64,000 bases of DNA, from contig NZ_JOEK01000001.1 in NCBI RefSeq assembly GCF_000719135.1, positions 62,001-126,000 of the forward strand, in the 5' to 3' direction. Of this stretch, positions 1 through 9,232 are shown in pieces (the stretch's first letter is position 1; each line of letters opens with the position of its first letter). The translations under genes and the position numbers were made by a program. The notes under the pieces are model-generated. The model worked only from the letters and a program-made list of their open reading frames with translations. It searched no databases and was not told where the DNA came from. Source of the stretch: Streptomyces avicenniae (GTDB lineage: Bacteria; Actinomycetota; Actinomycetes; Streptomycetales; Streptomycetaceae).

Positions 1-8
1 GGCGTCCT

Positions 9-236
9 GTTGCGATCCCACCTTGGGGTGATGAGGACGACGACTCCGAGCCCGCCCTGTGGGGACGGCTGAAGTTGCGAACCCACCTTGGGGTGATGAG
101 GACCAGCATCGGAGACCTGGCCCTGGCCATGGACGTCCGTTGCGAACCCACCTTGGGGTGATGAGGACGTGGTGGTCATCAGGTCAGTGCGCGTTCATGA
201 GGCCGTGTTGCGAACCCACCTTGGGGTGATGAGGAC
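9..236. CRISPR. CRISPR array, right-hand end (4 repeats, 3 spacers)
   Basis: Four 30-bp direct repeats lie at 9-38, 74-103, 139-168 and 207-236. All begin GTTGCGA and end GGTGATGAGGAC, with a CACC-TTGG-GGTG stem-loop in the middle. Copies 2-4 are identical; copy 1 differs by one base (T for A at position 16). Spacers are 35, 35 and 38 bp and unrelated to each other. The array probably continues to the left of the window; no repeat follows 236. No cas gene is visible, so subtype and transcription direction cannot be set. The repeat is not the usual 28-29 bp type I-E repeat of streptomycetes. Confidence 0.93.
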
Positions 237-630
237 CCGAGGGTAAAGCCGCAGGTGAGCCGGTGCTTTGCGGGCTCGTGCGAGGCGGAAAGTGCAGCGA
301 TCCGCCGGTAGTGCATCGGTGCTGGTCAGAGGCGTGCTGGAGCACGGTCCATTCTGTCAGGCGGTCGGCTGCCTCGGGCTGGTTCGGCTCGGTCGGCCCA
401 GGCAACCGAAGCAGGCGCGCAACGCACGCACACGGGTGTGCTCGCCCAGGTTTCCCGGATCGCGCCGCACCCTCCGTACCGCCACCATTCAACCCGCCAC
501 CTCGCCGCGAAGTCCATCGGGAGCGGCGGTGCGTCGTGGAGCGGACAGGGGTGTCGAGCACCGCCCGGCCAGCGAAGTCACCGCCCTATGCTGGAAAGTG
601 GCTTGCCCACCAGCAGGGACGGTGACCGTC
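237..630. other. Non-coding flank between CRISPR array and XRE gene
   Basis: These 394 bp hold no credible gene. The frame of the downstream regulator stays open back to 268, but nothing before 622 looks like protein of that family. If the array's leader is on this side it would lie here; I see no clearly AT-rich leader or terminator. The promoter of the XRE gene should be in the last 100 bp. Confidence 0.5.
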
Positions 631-1866
631 ATGCGGAGCAACGACGACAGCCCACCGGGGAACCGGCTGCGTGCCCTCCGGCTCGGTCTCGGCCTCACCC
701 AGCAGCAGTTGGCCGAGCGGGCGGAACTCAGCCTCGGCGTCGTGAAGAAGATCGAACGCGGTGGCACGGCACGGCTGGAGACCTATCACACCCTGGCACG
801 AACCCTCGGCGTCCGGACCTCCCAGCTCCTCGACACCTCCGCCCCCCACCGCGACCAACGGGACGACGACAGCGACAACCACGCCCTTCTCGCCCTGCGC
901 CAAGTCATCGCCCCGCCGATGACGGCGACAGGATCACTCGGCCTGACGGACGATCCGGAGGCCGAACCCGATCTGCGCGCGATGTGGCAGGCGGCGGACC
1001 TGCTCGCGGACACGTACTACCGGGACGACTACGGCACGGTCGCCCAGCAGCTCCCGGCGCTCGTACGGTCCGCCCATCTCGCCGTCCGCCACTTCGACAC
1101 CGGTGCGGAGCAGACCGAGGCGCTGCGGCTGCGGGCCTGCGTACTTCAGATGGTGGGGCGCTACCTCGTGCAGGTCCGTGCCTACGACCTGGCCCAGATG
1201 GCGCTACGGGACGCCGTGCAGGACGCCGTCAGGGCCGACGACCAGGGTGGTGTGGCGGCAGCGGTCTACCAGCAAGGGTGGTCGCTGATCCGGCAGGGGC
1301 GGCTGGACGAGGCGGAGGCGGTGTCGGTCGCGACCGCCGACGTGACCGAGCCCCGACTTTCGCGGGCCTCGCGTGCGTCGCTGGGCGCGTGGGGCAAGCT
1401 GCTGGTCCATGGCTCGTCGGCGGCGGCGCGCAACAACCGGCCGCACGAGGCCAGGGAGATGCTGCGGCTGGCGCGTGCGGCGGGTATCGCGCTCGGCGGC
1501 CAGCAGGCGGTCAGTCAGGCGACGTGGGGCCGGTTCGACTGGCGCACGGTCGCCTACCAGGCGATCGAGAACCACATGACCGCCGACAACCCCGGCAGGG
1601 CCCTGGCCCTCGCGGCCAAGATGCCGCCACCGCCGAGGAACGCGACGTTCGGGCGACGCCACCTGCTGACCGTTGCCCAGGCACACGCGGCACGGAGGTC
1701 GGGCGACAAGGCGCTGGCGATCCTTCTCGACCTGTCGCGGACCTCCCCCGAGTGGCTGCGGCATCAACGCCTCGCGGCCGACGTCTTCCGCGAGGTACGC
1801 GACAAGCGTTCCCGGGCCATGTCCCGGGACCACCGCGAACTCGCCGTGCTCCTCGGCGTTCTCTAG
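631..1866 (+). CDS. XRE-family regulator with C-terminal TPR-like helical domain
   Basis: A 411-residue DNA-binding regulator. Residues about 12-70 form a Cro/C1-type helix-turn-helix (LTQQQLAERAELSLGVVKKI); the remaining 340 residues are Ala/Arg/Leu-rich helical pairs typical of TPR-type sensor domains. ATG 631 is chosen because an AGGGA lies 11 nt upstream; GTG 622 in the same frame is possible but only 2 nt from that Shine-Dalgarno. It stands 120 bp ahead of four overlapping small genes on the same strand, which it may control. No effector can be inferred. Confidence 0.85.
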   Translation: MRSNDDSPPGNRLRALRLGLGLTQQQLAERAELSLGVVKKIERGGTARLETYHTLARTLGVRTSQLLDTSAPHRDQRDDDSDNHALLALRQVIAPPMTATGSLGLTDDPEAEPDLRAMWQAADLLADTYYRDDYGTVAQQLPALVRSAHLAVRHFDTGAEQTEALRLRACVLQMVGRYLVQVRAYDLAQMALRDAVQDAVRADDQGGVAAAVYQQGWSLIRQGRLDEAEAVSVATADVTEPRLSRASRASLGAWGKLLVHGSSAAARNNRPHEAREMLRLARAAGIALGGQQAVSQATWGRFDWRTVAYQAIENHMTADNPGRALALAAKMPPPPRNATFGRRHLLTVAQAHAARRSGDKALAILLDLSRTSPEWLRHQRLAADVFREVRDKRSRAMSRDHRELAVLLGVL

Positions 1867-1986
1867 AGCCACGGAACGTGCCCCACAGCGCCTCACCTCG
1901 CCCCGGAGCGATCATCTTCCATGACTGTCACGTTCCGATCACCATAAGTAGCGTCACCGGTCTCACCTTCGCCCGAGGAGCAGACC

Positions 1987-2397
1987 ATGGCGTTCACCAG
2001 CCCACCCTTCCGATTGCAGCGCGACGGCCGCGTACGCGTCCGGCCGTTGGGCGAGGAGTTCGACGCGGTGCGCGTCCCGTCCTTCCAAGGGCTGTACGCA
2101 CTGCACCGCCTCCACCTGACCGGCCTGTCAGGACCGGTCATCGAGGACCCGGCACACAGTGTCCTCCATTGGCTGGTCCCGCCGGGGTCGGCGAACGACC
2201 GGGGGTGGCCTCCGGGAGTGACGGCGCTGGGACGCGGCTACTGCCTCGCCGTCCCGGCCGCCGACCGCGTCGGCGGACCGTGGGTCGGGGACGGGGAGGT
2301 CCGCTGGCTCACCCTGCCGCCGGTCGGGCAGTGCCTGACCGACCCGGAGGTCCTCCACAGCACACTGGCAAAGGTATTCGGGGGGCGTTGTGGCTGA
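1987..2397 (+). CDS. Conserved small protein of unknown function
   Basis: 136 residues, first gene of a four-gene overlapping chain. GAGGAG at 1975-1980 lies 6 nt before ATG 1987. The sequence has a FDAVRVP segment near residue 25 and a hydrophobic VLHWLVPPG strand near residue 60. From memory similar short proteins occur near regulators in streptomycetes and have a loose likeness to the N-terminal part of bifunctional primase-polymerase proteins, but no catalytic residues can be assigned. Its stop overlaps the start of the next gene by 8 nt, so the genes are probably co-translated. Confidence 0.75.
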   Translation: MAFTSPPFRLQRDGRVRVRPLGEEFDAVRVPSFQGLYALHRLHLTGLSGPVIEDPAHSVLHWLVPPGSANDRGWPPGVTALGRGYCLAVPAADRVGGPWVGDGEVRWLTLPPVGQCLTDPEVLHSTLAKVFGGRCG

Positions 2398-2545
2398 GGT
2401 CGAAAGCCCTCGACACCTCACCCCCGCGCCCGTACGGGAGGAGAACCCCCACATCACCGTCATCACCGGGCTCGAAGGGCCGATTCCACCGCGCCCCGAG
2501 GCCGGGACGAACGAGCCGGCGGCGGATGACGAGGAAGCGTCGTGA
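2390..2545 (+). CDS. 51-residue acidic hypothetical peptide
   Basis: GTG 2390 lies inside the end of the preceding gene (8-nt overlap), and its TGA stop overlaps the next GTG by 4 nt (GTGA). The peptide begins VAEVESPRHLTPAP and ends in an acidic DDEEAS tail, with no cysteines or membrane segment. It is called a gene because the overlaps on both sides are those of a translationally coupled operon and the frame has streptomycete codon use. Function unknown; it may be a linker or regulatory peptide of the cassette. Confidence 0.55.
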   Translation: MAEVESPRHLTPAPVREENPHITVITGLEGPIPPRPEAGTNEPAADDEEAS

Positions 2546-2943
2546 ACCTGCCGCGACACTGCGACTACTGCGGGACGGCCATCGCGCACCTGGTCGCGGT
2601 GGCGGCCGTCGCGTCGGGGTCGGGGCCGGGTTGGTCGTACCACGCCTGCCGCGCCTGCCGGGTCTCCGAGCGGCTGGTGCCGCTGGTCGCGCACCCCTCG
2701 GACTCCTGGGGCGGCATGCGCTACTGGCCGGACGTCGTGCCGCGCGAGCTGGTCGTCCGCCTCGCCGACCTGGGCGAGGCACCGCAGCTGCGCGCCGTCG
2801 CCGACCGGCTGTTCCCGGCCGTCGCGGTGGCGGCGTCCAGGACGGCGGACGACCGCGCGCGGGGCGCCGCCGGGCAGGCGGCCGAAGCCGCCGTCGCCGC
2901 CCTGTGGGACGCCACGGCGGCCGTGCCGCACGACGAGCGGTGA
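2542..2943 (+). CDS. Small protein with two CxxC pairs (putative zinc knuckle)
   Basis: 133 residues. The N-terminus holds CDYC at residues 8-11 and CRAC near residues 36-39, spacing typical of a four-cysteine zinc ribbon; the rest is Ala-rich and helical (RLADLGEAPQLRAVADRL onward). GAGGA sits 6 nt before GTG 2542, which overlaps the upstream TGA by 4 nt. The 3' end overlaps the next start by 4 nt in the same way. A nucleic-acid or protein contact role would fit a small zinc knuckle, but this is inference. Confidence 0.75.
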   Translation: MNLPRHCDYCGTAIAHLVAVAAVASGSGPGWSYHACRACRVSERLVPLVAHPSDSWGGMRYWPDVVPRELVVRLADLGEAPQLRAVADRLFPAVAVAASRTADDRARGAAGQAAEAAVAALWDATAAVPHDER

Positions 2944-3296
2944 CCGACGCCCCCGACCGCCCGCACGCCGCCCGGCTCTTCCCCGGCGGCGGCGGGCAGG
3001 ACGACACGGACGCCGCCCGGCGGTGGGCGCGGAACGTGCTCAGAACCTGGGGACGGGCCGACACCGCGCCCGTCGTGGACGCACTGATCACCGCCGCACG
3101 CGGCCGACGCCCCTGGTGGCTCGCCCTCCGCCACCACGGCGACGCCGTCCACGCCCAGGTGCTCCGCGCGCGAGCCGCCAGAACCCCCGAGCTGCCCGCC
3201 CGCGTCCCCGGCGCCGAACGCCTCAGCTGGACCTACGGCACCGCCCGCACCCCCGACAGCCTGTGCCTGTGGGCCGACGTCAGCGCGCCAGGATGA
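2940..3296 (+). CDS. Hypothetical protein, last gene of the four-gene chain
   Basis: 118 residues beginning [14 protein letters not shown]. It starts at GTG 2940 in a GTGA overlap with the previous stop. A central segment ([19 protein letters not shown]) is Trp/His-rich and the C-terminus reads [20 protein letters not shown] do not recognise the family. It runs tail-to-tail into folE on the other strand, the two coding regions overlapping by 17 bp, so no shared terminator fits between them. Confidence 0.7.
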   Translation: MTDAPDRPHAARLFPGGGGQDDTDAARRWARNVLRTWGRADTAPVVDALITAARGRRPWWLALRHHGDAVHAQVLRARAARTPELPARVPGAERLSWTYGTARTPDSLCLWADVSAPG

Positions 3297-3888
3297 GGCT
3301 CATCGCCTCGGCCCGCGTCGCCGGGTCGCGCAGCTGCCCGCGCACGGCCGACGTCGTCGTCTTCGCGCCCGGCTTGCGCACGCCCCGCATCGTCATGCAC
3401 ATGTGCTCGCACTCCACCACGACGATCACGCCGCGCGGCTCCAGGATGCGCATCAGCGAGTCCGCGATCTGCGTCGTCAGCCGCTCCTGCACCTGCGGCC
3501 TGCGCGCGAAGACATCGACCAGCCGGGCCAGCTTCGACAGCCCCGTGATCTTGCCGTTGGCCGACGGGATGTACCCGACGTGCGCCTGCCCGACGAACGG
3601 CACGAGGTGGTGCTCGCACGAGGACAGCACCTCGATGTCCTTCACCAGCACCATCTCGTCGTGGCCCAGGTCGAACGTCGTCGTGAGCACGTCCTCGGGC
3701 CGCTGCCACAGACCGGCGAATATCTCCCGGTAGGCACGCGCCACCCGCGCAGGGGTGTCGCGCAGGCCCTCACGGTCCGGGTCCTCGCCCACCGCGATGA
3801 GCAGCTCACGCACGGCGCTGGCGGCACGCTTCTCGTCGAACTCGCCGGCGGGACCCCCGGGGTCCGTGACGGTCACCGGGTCGGTCAT
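3280..3888 (-). CDS. folE: GTP cyclohydrolase I
   Basis: FolE opens the GTP ring to give 7,8-dihydroneopterin triphosphate, the first step of folate synthesis. The 202-residue product has zinc ligands C91, H94 ([10 protein letters not shown]) and C164 ([12 protein letters not shown]) and the [14 protein letters not shown] segment. ATG 3888 is chosen over an in-frame start 75 bp upstream because GAGGA precedes it by about 6 nt and homologues begin MTDPVT. It lies 130 bp downstream of ftsH on the same strand, behind a strong hairpin (3951-3984), so it may have its own promoter. The folP/folB/folK genes expected next in streptomycetes are not there. Confidence 0.95.
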   Translation of the reverse strand: MTDPVTVTDPGGPAGEFDEKRAASAVRELLIAVGEDPDREGLRDTPARVARAYREIFAGLWQRPEDVLTTTFDLGHDEMVLVKDIEVLSSCEHHLVPFVGQAHVGYIPSANGKITGLSKLARLVDVFARRPQVQERLTTQIADSLMRILEPRGVIVVVECEHMCMTMRGVRKPGAKTTTSAVRGQLRDPATRAEAMSLILAR

Positions 3889-3950
3889 GACGTTCCTCGT
3901 TCCTTGTGTGGCGCGGTGGCGCATCGTGTGCGGCACGGTTCCGGACATGG

Positions 3951-3984
3951 CCGCGCCCCCCACGGTAGAACGTGGGGGGCGCGG
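3951..3984 (-). terminator. ftsH terminator hairpin
   Basis: A perfect 13-bp inverted repeat, CCGCGCCCCCCAC and its complement, with an 8-nt loop (3964-3971), lies 35 bp past the ftsH stop and about 60 bp before the folE start. It should terminate or attenuate transcription from ftsH into folE. There is no T-run, as is common in high-GC actinobacteria. Confidence 0.75.
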
Positions 3985-4018
3985 GAGACATTCCGCGGGA
4001 CGTGACCCTGCGTACAGG

Positions 4019-6013
4019 TCAGTCCTCGTGGCGGTCGTCCCCGGCCGAGGCCGGGGCGGTGCCCTTCTCCAGAGAGCCGTTCGCCAGGTTGATCTCCTTC
4101 GTGGGGAAGGTCACCGGCGGGCGGGTGGACGGCGTGCGGCGGGCGGAACCCGTCCACGCCGGACGCGGGGGACGCCGGACGATCGGCGCGAAGACCTCGG
4201 CCAGATCCTCCTTGTTCAGCGTCTCCTTCTCCAGCAGGGCGAGCACGAGGTTGTCCAGGACGTCCCGGTTCTCGACCAGGATCTCCCACGCCTCGTTGTG
4301 CGCGCCCTCGATGAGCTTCTTGACCTCCTCGTCCACCAGCCCGGCGACCTCCTCGGAGTAGTCGCGCTGGTGGGCCATCTCCTTGCCGAGGAACGGCTCG
4401 GAGTTGTCCTGGCCGAACTTGATCGCGCCCAGGCGTTCGGTCATGCCGTACTGGGTGACCATCGCGCGGGCCGTGGAGGTGGCCTTCTCGATGTCGTCAC
4501 CCGCGCCCGTGGTCGGGTCGTGGAAGACCAGTTCCTCGGCCGCCCGGCCGCCCATCATGTACGCCAGCCGGTCGAGCATCTCGTTGCGCGTGGTGGAGTA
4601 CTTGTCCTCGTCGGGCAGCACCATCGTGTAACCGAGGGCACGGCCGCGGGAGAGGATCGTCACCTTGTGCACCGGGTCGCTGTTGGGAGAGGCCGCCGCG
4701 ACCAGGGCGTGTCCGCCCTCGTGGTACGCGGTGATCATCTTCTCCTTCTGGCTCATGATCCGGGTGCGCTTCTGCGGGCCCGCGACCACACGGTCGATGG
4801 CCTCGTCGAGGAACGAGTTGTCGATGAGCTTGGCGTCGCCGCGCGCGGCGAGGAGCGCCGCCTCGTTGAGCACGTTGTTCAGATCCGCGCCGGTGAAGCC
4901 GGGCGTACGCCGGGCGACCGCGGCGAGGTCCACGTCGGGGGCGACGGGCTTGCCCTTCTGGTGGACCTTGAGGATCGCAAGACGGCCCAGCATGTCGGGC
5001 CGGTCCACCGCGATCTGCCGGTCGAACCGGCCGGGCCGCAGGAGGGCCGGGTCGAGGATGTCGGGGCGGTTGGTGGCGGCGATGAGGATCACGCCGCCCT
5101 TGACGTCGAAGCCGTCCATCTCCACGAGGAGCTGGTTCAGCGTCTGCTCGCGCTCGTCGTGCCCACCGCCCATGCCCGCGCCACGGTGACGGCCGACCGC
5201 GTCGATCTCGTCCACGAAGACGATGGCGGGCGCGTTGGCCTTGGCCTGCTCGAACAGGTCACGGACACGGGAGGCGCCGACACCGACGAACATCTCGACG
5301 AAGTCCGAGCCCGAGATGGAGTAGAACGGCACCCCGGCCTCACCCGCGACGGCGCGGGCGAGCAGCGTCTTGCCCGTACCGGGCGGGCCGTAGAGCAGCA
5401 CACCCTTCGGGATCTTGGCGCCCACGGCCTGGAACTTCGCGGGCTCCTGGAGGAACTCCTTGATCTCCTGGAGCTCCTCCACGGCCTCGTCCGAGCCCGC
5501 CACGTCGGCGAAGGTGGTCTTCGGCGTGTCCTTCGTGATCAGCTTCGCCTTCGACTTCCCGAAGTTCATCACCCGGGAGCCGCCGCCCTGCATCTGGTTC
5601 ATCAGGAACAGGAACACGATGATGATCAGCAGGAACGGAAGGATCGACAGCAGCATCCCGACGAAGGGGTTCTGCGACTTCGGGGAGACGGTGTACCCGT
5701 CCGGAATCTGGTCGTCCTGGAACTTCTGCTGCAGCGAGTGGGCGATGTCCTCGCCCTGGCCGTCGATGTAATTGGCCTGGACCCGGCTGCTGCCCTCGAT
5801 CTGGCGGCCGTCCTTGAGCTCGACCCTGATGGTCTGCTCGTCACCCGTCGTCAGCTCTGCTGACCGGACATGGTTCTGACTGATGGCGGCGACCACCTTG
5901 CCGGTGTCCACCTTCTTGTAGCCCTCGGAAGAGCTGAACACCTGCATCAGCAGAATCACGGCGAGGACGGCCAGCACAATCCACATCACTGGCCCGCGGA
6001 AATAGCGCTTCAC
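4019..6013 (-). CDS. ftsH: ATP-dependent zinc metalloprotease FtsH
   Basis: Membrane-anchored AAA+ protease that degrades misfolded membrane proteins and selected soluble regulators. Residues 9-25 and 117-138 are transmembrane segments flanking an extracytoplasmic domain; Walker A GPPGTGKT at 209-216, Walker B IVFVDEID at 264-271, second region of homology [18 protein letters not shown], and zinc motif HEGGH at 431-435. Length 664 fits the family. The start is unusual: homologues begin [10 protein letters not shown], but here the in-frame codon before DVKRYF is ATA, so GTG 6013 is taken as start; GTG 6055 is a longer alternative. The clear ATG at 6023-6021 is out of frame. Confidence 0.95.
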   Translation of the reverse strand: MKRYFRGPVMWIVLAVLAVILLMQVFSSSEGYKKVDTGKVVAAISQNHVRSAELTTGDEQTIRVELKDGRQIEGSSRVQANYIDGQGEDIAHSLQQKFQDDQIPDGYTVSPKSQNPFVGMLLSILPFLLIIIVFLFLMNQMQGGGSRVMNFGKSKAKLITKDTPKTTFADVAGSDEAVEELQEIKEFLQEPAKFQAVGAKIPKGVLLYGPPGTGKTLLARAVAGEAGVPFYSISGSDFVEMFVGVGASRVRDLFEQAKANAPAIVFVDEIDAVGRHRGAGMGGGHDEREQTLNQLLVEMDGFDVKGGVILIAATNRPDILDPALLRPGRFDRQIAVDRPDMLGRLAILKVHQKGKPVAPDVDLAAVARRTPGFTGADLNNVLNEAALLAARGDAKLIDNSFLDEAIDRVVAGPQKRTRIMSQKEKMITAYHEGGHALVAAASPNSDPVHKVTILSRGRALGYTMVLPDEDKYSTTRNEMLDRLAYMMGGRAAEELVFHDPTTGAGDDIEKATSTARAMVTQYGMTERLGAIKFGQDNSEPFLGKEMAHQRDYSEEVAGLVDEEVKKLIEGAHNEAWEILVENRDVLDNLVLALLEKETLNKEDLAEVFAPIVRRPPRPAWTGSARRTPSTRPPVTFPTKEINLANGSLEKGTAPASAGDDRHED

Positions 6014-6141
6014 GTCTATCCATACGGGGCGACGGGGCCCCGTCCCTCCTGCCACATCTAGGCACAGCCCCCGGTCGGGATCTACTGTGCGCGCGGTGTC
6101 CTTGTCATCTCCAACGGTAGGGGATCGGCCGGGGTTCCCGG

Positions 6142-6705
6142 CTATCCGCTGTAGACATGCTGCGCGAGCGTACCGACAAAGGGCAGATTCCGGTACTTCT
6201 CCGCGTAGTCGAGTCCGTACCCGACGACGAACTCGTTCGGGATGTCGAATCCGACCCATTCCACGTCGAGAGCGACCTTGGCCGCGTCGGGCTTGCGCAG
6301 CAGCGTGCAGATGCGCAGCGACGCCGGCTCACGGGAGCCGAGGTTGGAGAGCAGCCAGGACAGGGTCAGTCCCGAGTCGATGATGTCCTCGACGATGAGG
6401 ACGTGCCGTCCCTTGATGTCGGTGTCGAGGTCCTTCAGGATGCGCACGACGCCGGACGACTGGGTGCCCGCCCCGTAGGAGGACACCGCCATCCAGTCCA
6501 TCGTGACGGGGGTGGACAGGGCGCGGGCGAGGTCGGCCATGACCATCACCGCGCCCTTGAGGACCCCCACCAGCAGGAGGTCCTTCCCCGCGTACTCCGC
6601 GTCGATCACGGAGGCCAGCTCGCCGAGCCTGGCGTCGATCTCTTCCTTGGTGATGAGCACCGACTCCAGGTCGGCTCCCAGGTCCGTCTCGTGCACCCGT
6701 GACAC
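6142..6705 (-). CDS. hpt: Hypoxanthine phosphoribosyltransferase
   Basis: Salvages hypoxanthine and guanine to IMP and GMP using PRPP. The 187-residue protein has the PRPP-binding signature [12 protein letters not shown] at 103-114 and the flexible-loop SSYGAG near residue 75. It starts at GTG 6705; a second GTG three codons in is also possible, and the Shine-Dalgarno (AGAGAG) is weak for both. It sits 36 bp after tilS and 128 bp before the ftsH start on the same strand, the usual tilS-hpt-ftsH order. Confidence 0.95.
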   Translation of the reverse strand: MSRVHETDLGADLESVLITKEEIDARLGELASVIDAEYAGKDLLLVGVLKGAVMVMADLARALSTPVTMDWMAVSSYGAGTQSSGVVRILKDLDTDIKGRHVLIVEDIIDSGLTLSWLLSNLGSREPASLRICTLLRKPDAAKVALDVEWVGFDIPNEFVVGYGLDYAEKYRNLPFVGTLAQHVYSG

Positions 6706-6741
6706 TGCTCTCTACTGGCCTGCTGCTGGCTTGACGCGGGC

Positions 6742-7908
6742 CTAGTGGTCGGCCTGCTGGAGCACCAGTCTGCCACCCTGCCTGCTCGCCTCGACGCGGC
6801 CCGGCAGATTGAGGGGCCGCTGGCCCCGCCAGGCCGTGATGAGGCGGTCGGTCTCCTCGATGTGGCGGGCGAACAGCGACCCGGCGGGGGCGCCGGCCGC
6901 GATGGCCGCGCGGCGCAGGACACGGCGCCTCACGGCGGGCGGCAGGGCGTGCAGGGCGGCGATGTCGAGGGTGCCGTCGGGGCGTGTCGCGGCGGCCTCG
7001 GCCTGACGTGCCCAGGCGTCGAGGGCGTCCGCGTCGTCGCGGGAGAGCTGGGCGGTGCGGGCCAGGGCCTCGACGACGCCCCGGCCGAGCGCCTTCTCCA
7101 GCACGGGCAGTGCCTCGTGGCGCACGCGGGAGCGGGTGAAGGACGGGTCGGTGTTGTGCGGGTCGTCCCAGACGGGGATGGACTGGACGAGGCACGCCTT
7201 GCGCGTGGTCTGGCGGTCGATGGCGAGGAACGGCCGCCGGTAGCGTCCGGCGGCGGCCTGGTCGCCCGACAGGCCGCCCGAGACGGCCGCCATGCCGGAC
7301 AGGGAGCGGGTGCCCGAGCCGCGGGCGAGGCCGAGGAGCACGGTCTCGGCCTGGTCGTCGCGGGTGTGGCCGAGGAGGACGGCGGCGGCGCCGTGGCGGT
7401 CGGCCGCCGCGTCGAGGGCCGCGTAGCGGGCGCTGCGGGCCGCGGCCTCGGGGCCGCCGTCACGGCCGACGTCCACGGTGGCGGTCTCCACCGGGGCGAG
7501 CCCGAGGGCGGCGAGCCGGTCGGCGACCTCACGCGCGCGCTCCGCCGAGCCGTCCTGGAGGCCGTGATCGACGGTCACGGCACCGGCACGTACGCCGCAG
7601 CGTGGTGCCTCGAAGGCGAGGGCGGAGGCGAGGGCCATGGAGTCGGCGCCGCCCGAGCAGGCGACGAGCACCAGCGGGCCCAGGGGGGCCTGGGAGGCGA
7701 GGTGCGGGAGGAGGGCGGGGGGCGCCTGGGGGGTTCTGGAGGCCGGGCAGGAACCGGCGGGCCCGGCAGTGTCACGGGCGCCGGGGACCTGGGGAGCGGT
7801 GAGGACGGGGAGTGCGGGGGACACAGCCCGGTCGGCCCGGTCGAGAATGTCGTGCAGAACGCGGCGGACCGCCAGGCGTATCGCAGCGACCGCGGGGTGG
7901 GGACCCAT
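6742..7908 (-). CDS. tilS: tRNA(Ile)-lysidine synthase
   Basis: TilS adds lysine to C34 of the CAU-anticodon tRNA(Ile) so that it reads AUA. The ATP-pyrophosphatase loop SGGADS is at residues 85-90, followed by VDHGLQ and [14 protein letters not shown]; the C-terminal half holds the helical tRNA-binding domain. The 388-residue protein carries a Pro/Ala-rich stretch (about residues 24-78) between the first helix and the PP-loop, longer than I remember in related species. ATG 7908 is followed by the conserved [15 protein letters not shown] start. Confidence 0.93.
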   Translation of the reverse strand: MGPHPAVAAIRLAVRRVLHDILDRADRAVSPALPVLTAPQVPGARDTAGPAGSCPASRTPQAPPALLPHLASQAPLGPLVLVACSGGADSMALASALAFEAPRCGVRAGAVTVDHGLQDGSAERAREVADRLAALGLAPVETATVDVGRDGGPEAAARSARYAALDAAADRHGAAAVLLGHTRDDQAETVLLGLARGSGTRSLSGMAAVSGGLSGDQAAAGRYRRPFLAIDRQTTRKACLVQSIPVWDDPHNTDPSFTRSRVRHEALPVLEKALGRGVVEALARTAQLSRDDADALDAWARQAEAAATRPDGTLDIAALHALPPAVRRRVLRRAAIAAGAPAGSLFARHIEETDRLITAWRGQRPLNLPGRVEASRQGGRLVLQQADH

Positions 7909-8062
7909 ATCCGAATCACTTCTTTCTGCGGGAGCGATGTCACGCTGGGTGCGTAAATGGTGACAGAGAAGCCCTGTTACCTGAGCATCGCACGCCAGGC
8001 ATGCGGCGAAGGTCCCTCGTACGAGTGATTTTGGGGGTGTTTCGCCACCTTGGCGAGCTGCG

Positions 8063-9178
8063 TTACGCGTCGCCGGGGTTCATGCGCGCGACCCAGCGCT
8101 CCGGGTGGGTGATCTCCTCGCTCGTGGGCAGGGTGTTGGGTGACGTCCAGACGCGGTTGAAGCCGTCCATCCCGGTGCGCTCCACGGCGGTGCGGACGAA
8201 GCGTTCGCCGTCGCGGTACTGGCGCAGCTTCGCGTCCATGCCGAGGGCGCGGCGCAGGACGCGGTCGAGGCGCCCGGCGCCGTTCCTGCGGCGGCGGGTG
8301 AACTTCTCCCTGATCTCGCCGACGGACGGCACCACGTCGGGCCCGACGCCGTCCATCACGAAGTCGGCGTGCCCTTCGAGCAGCGACATGACGGCGGTGA
8401 CGCGGTCCAGGATCTCGCGCTGGCGCGGGGACTGGACGAGGTCGATGATCCCGTTGCCCTCCTCGTCGCCCGGGCGGCCGGAGAGGGACTGGGCGGCCTG
8501 CCTGACGCGCTCGACGAGGGTGGCCGGGTCCATGTCGGCCTCGGCGACGAAGGACTGGATCTCGGCCTGGAGGTGGTCGCGCAGCCAGGGCACGGCCGTG
8601 AACTGCGTCCGGTGCGTCTCCTCGTGGAGGCAGACCCAGAGCCGGAAGTCGTGCGGGGAGACGTCGAGTTCACGCTCGACCTGCACGATGTTCGGGGCGA
8701 CGAGGAGCAGGCGGCCGGGCCGTCCCGCCGCGTCGTCGCCCGCCGGGAGGTCGGGGCTCGGCGGGGCGAACGTCTCGTACTGGCCGAGGACCCGCGAGGA
8801 GAGGAACGCGAGCAGCATGCCGACCTCGACGCCGGTGACCTTGCTGCCCACGGCGGTGAGGGCGCCGCCGCCGGGGACGGAGGCGCGGCGTTCCCGCATG
8901 CGGTCGGTCAGGGGGGCGAGCACCGCGCGGAAGCCCGCGACGTTGGCGCGCGACCAGCCGGGACGGTCCACGACCAGGACGGGCGTGTCGCCCGCGCCGG
9001 AGTCGAGCCCGGTGAAGGCGCGGACGTGCCGCTCGGAGGCGGCGGCGTGGCGGCGCAGCTCGGCGACGACGGCGCGGGCCTCGGCCCGGCTGACCTCGGG
9101 GCCGGGCCGTGCGACGCGGGCCGCCGTGGCGACGGCGAGATTCCAGTCAACCAGGTCGTTACCGCCGGGACTCGTCAT
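8063..9178 (-). CDS. Zinc-dependent metalloprotease, zincin_2 / F420-associated family
   Basis: A 371-residue predicted metallohydrolase of the family annotated as coenzyme F420 biosynthesis-associated protein. The zincin motif HEETH is at 185-189, followed by [12 protein letters not shown] and a downstream [12 protein letters not shown] segment that probably supplies the third ligand. It has no signal peptide or membrane helix. There is no Shine-Dalgarno; TACCGT at 9186-9191 lies 7 nt before ATG 9178, the arrangement of a leaderless transcript. It lies between dacB and tilS, all on the minus strand. Confidence 0.88.
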   Translation of the reverse strand: MTSPGGNDLVDWNLAVATAARVARPGPEVSRAEARAVVAELRRHAAASERHVRAFTGLDSGAGDTPVLVVDRPGWSRANVAGFRAVLAPLTDRMRERRASVPGGGALTAVGSKVTGVEVGMLLAFLSSRVLGQYETFAPPSPDLPAGDDAAGRPGRLLLVAPNIVQVERELDVSPHDFRLWVCLHEETHRTQFTAVPWLRDHLQAEIQSFVAEADMDPATLVERVRQAAQSLSGRPGDEEGNGIIDLVQSPRQREILDRVTAVMSLLEGHADFVMDGVGPDVVPSVGEIREKFTRRRRNGAGRLDRVLRRALGMDAKLRQYRDGERFVRTAVERTGMDGFNRVWTSPNTLPTSEEITHPERWVARMNPGDA

Positions 9179-9185
9179 ACCGTCA

Positions 9186-9191
9186 ACGGTA
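9186..9191 (-). promoter_or_regulatory. Leaderless -10 box for the metalloprotease gene
   Basis: Read on the minus strand this is TACCGT, a TANNNT -10 hexamer exactly 7 nt before ATG 9178, with no ribosome binding site. Transcription would start at or next to the start codon. Confidence 0.5.
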
Positions 9192-9232
9192 CGGTGCCGG
9201 TGCGGAAAGCGGATAGCCGCGCGGCGGGGCGT

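Noticed and set aside
268..630. N-terminal extension of the XRE regulator by 121 codons
   Set aside because: The frame is open, but the translation is Arg/Pro low-complexity, helix-turn-helix proteins of this type start just before the domain, and the extension begins only 32 bp after the last CRISPR repeat.
3755..5863. 702-codon plus-strand frame over ftsH
   Set aside because: Antisense shadow of a clear ftsH gene with Leu/Val/Asp/Glu repeats.
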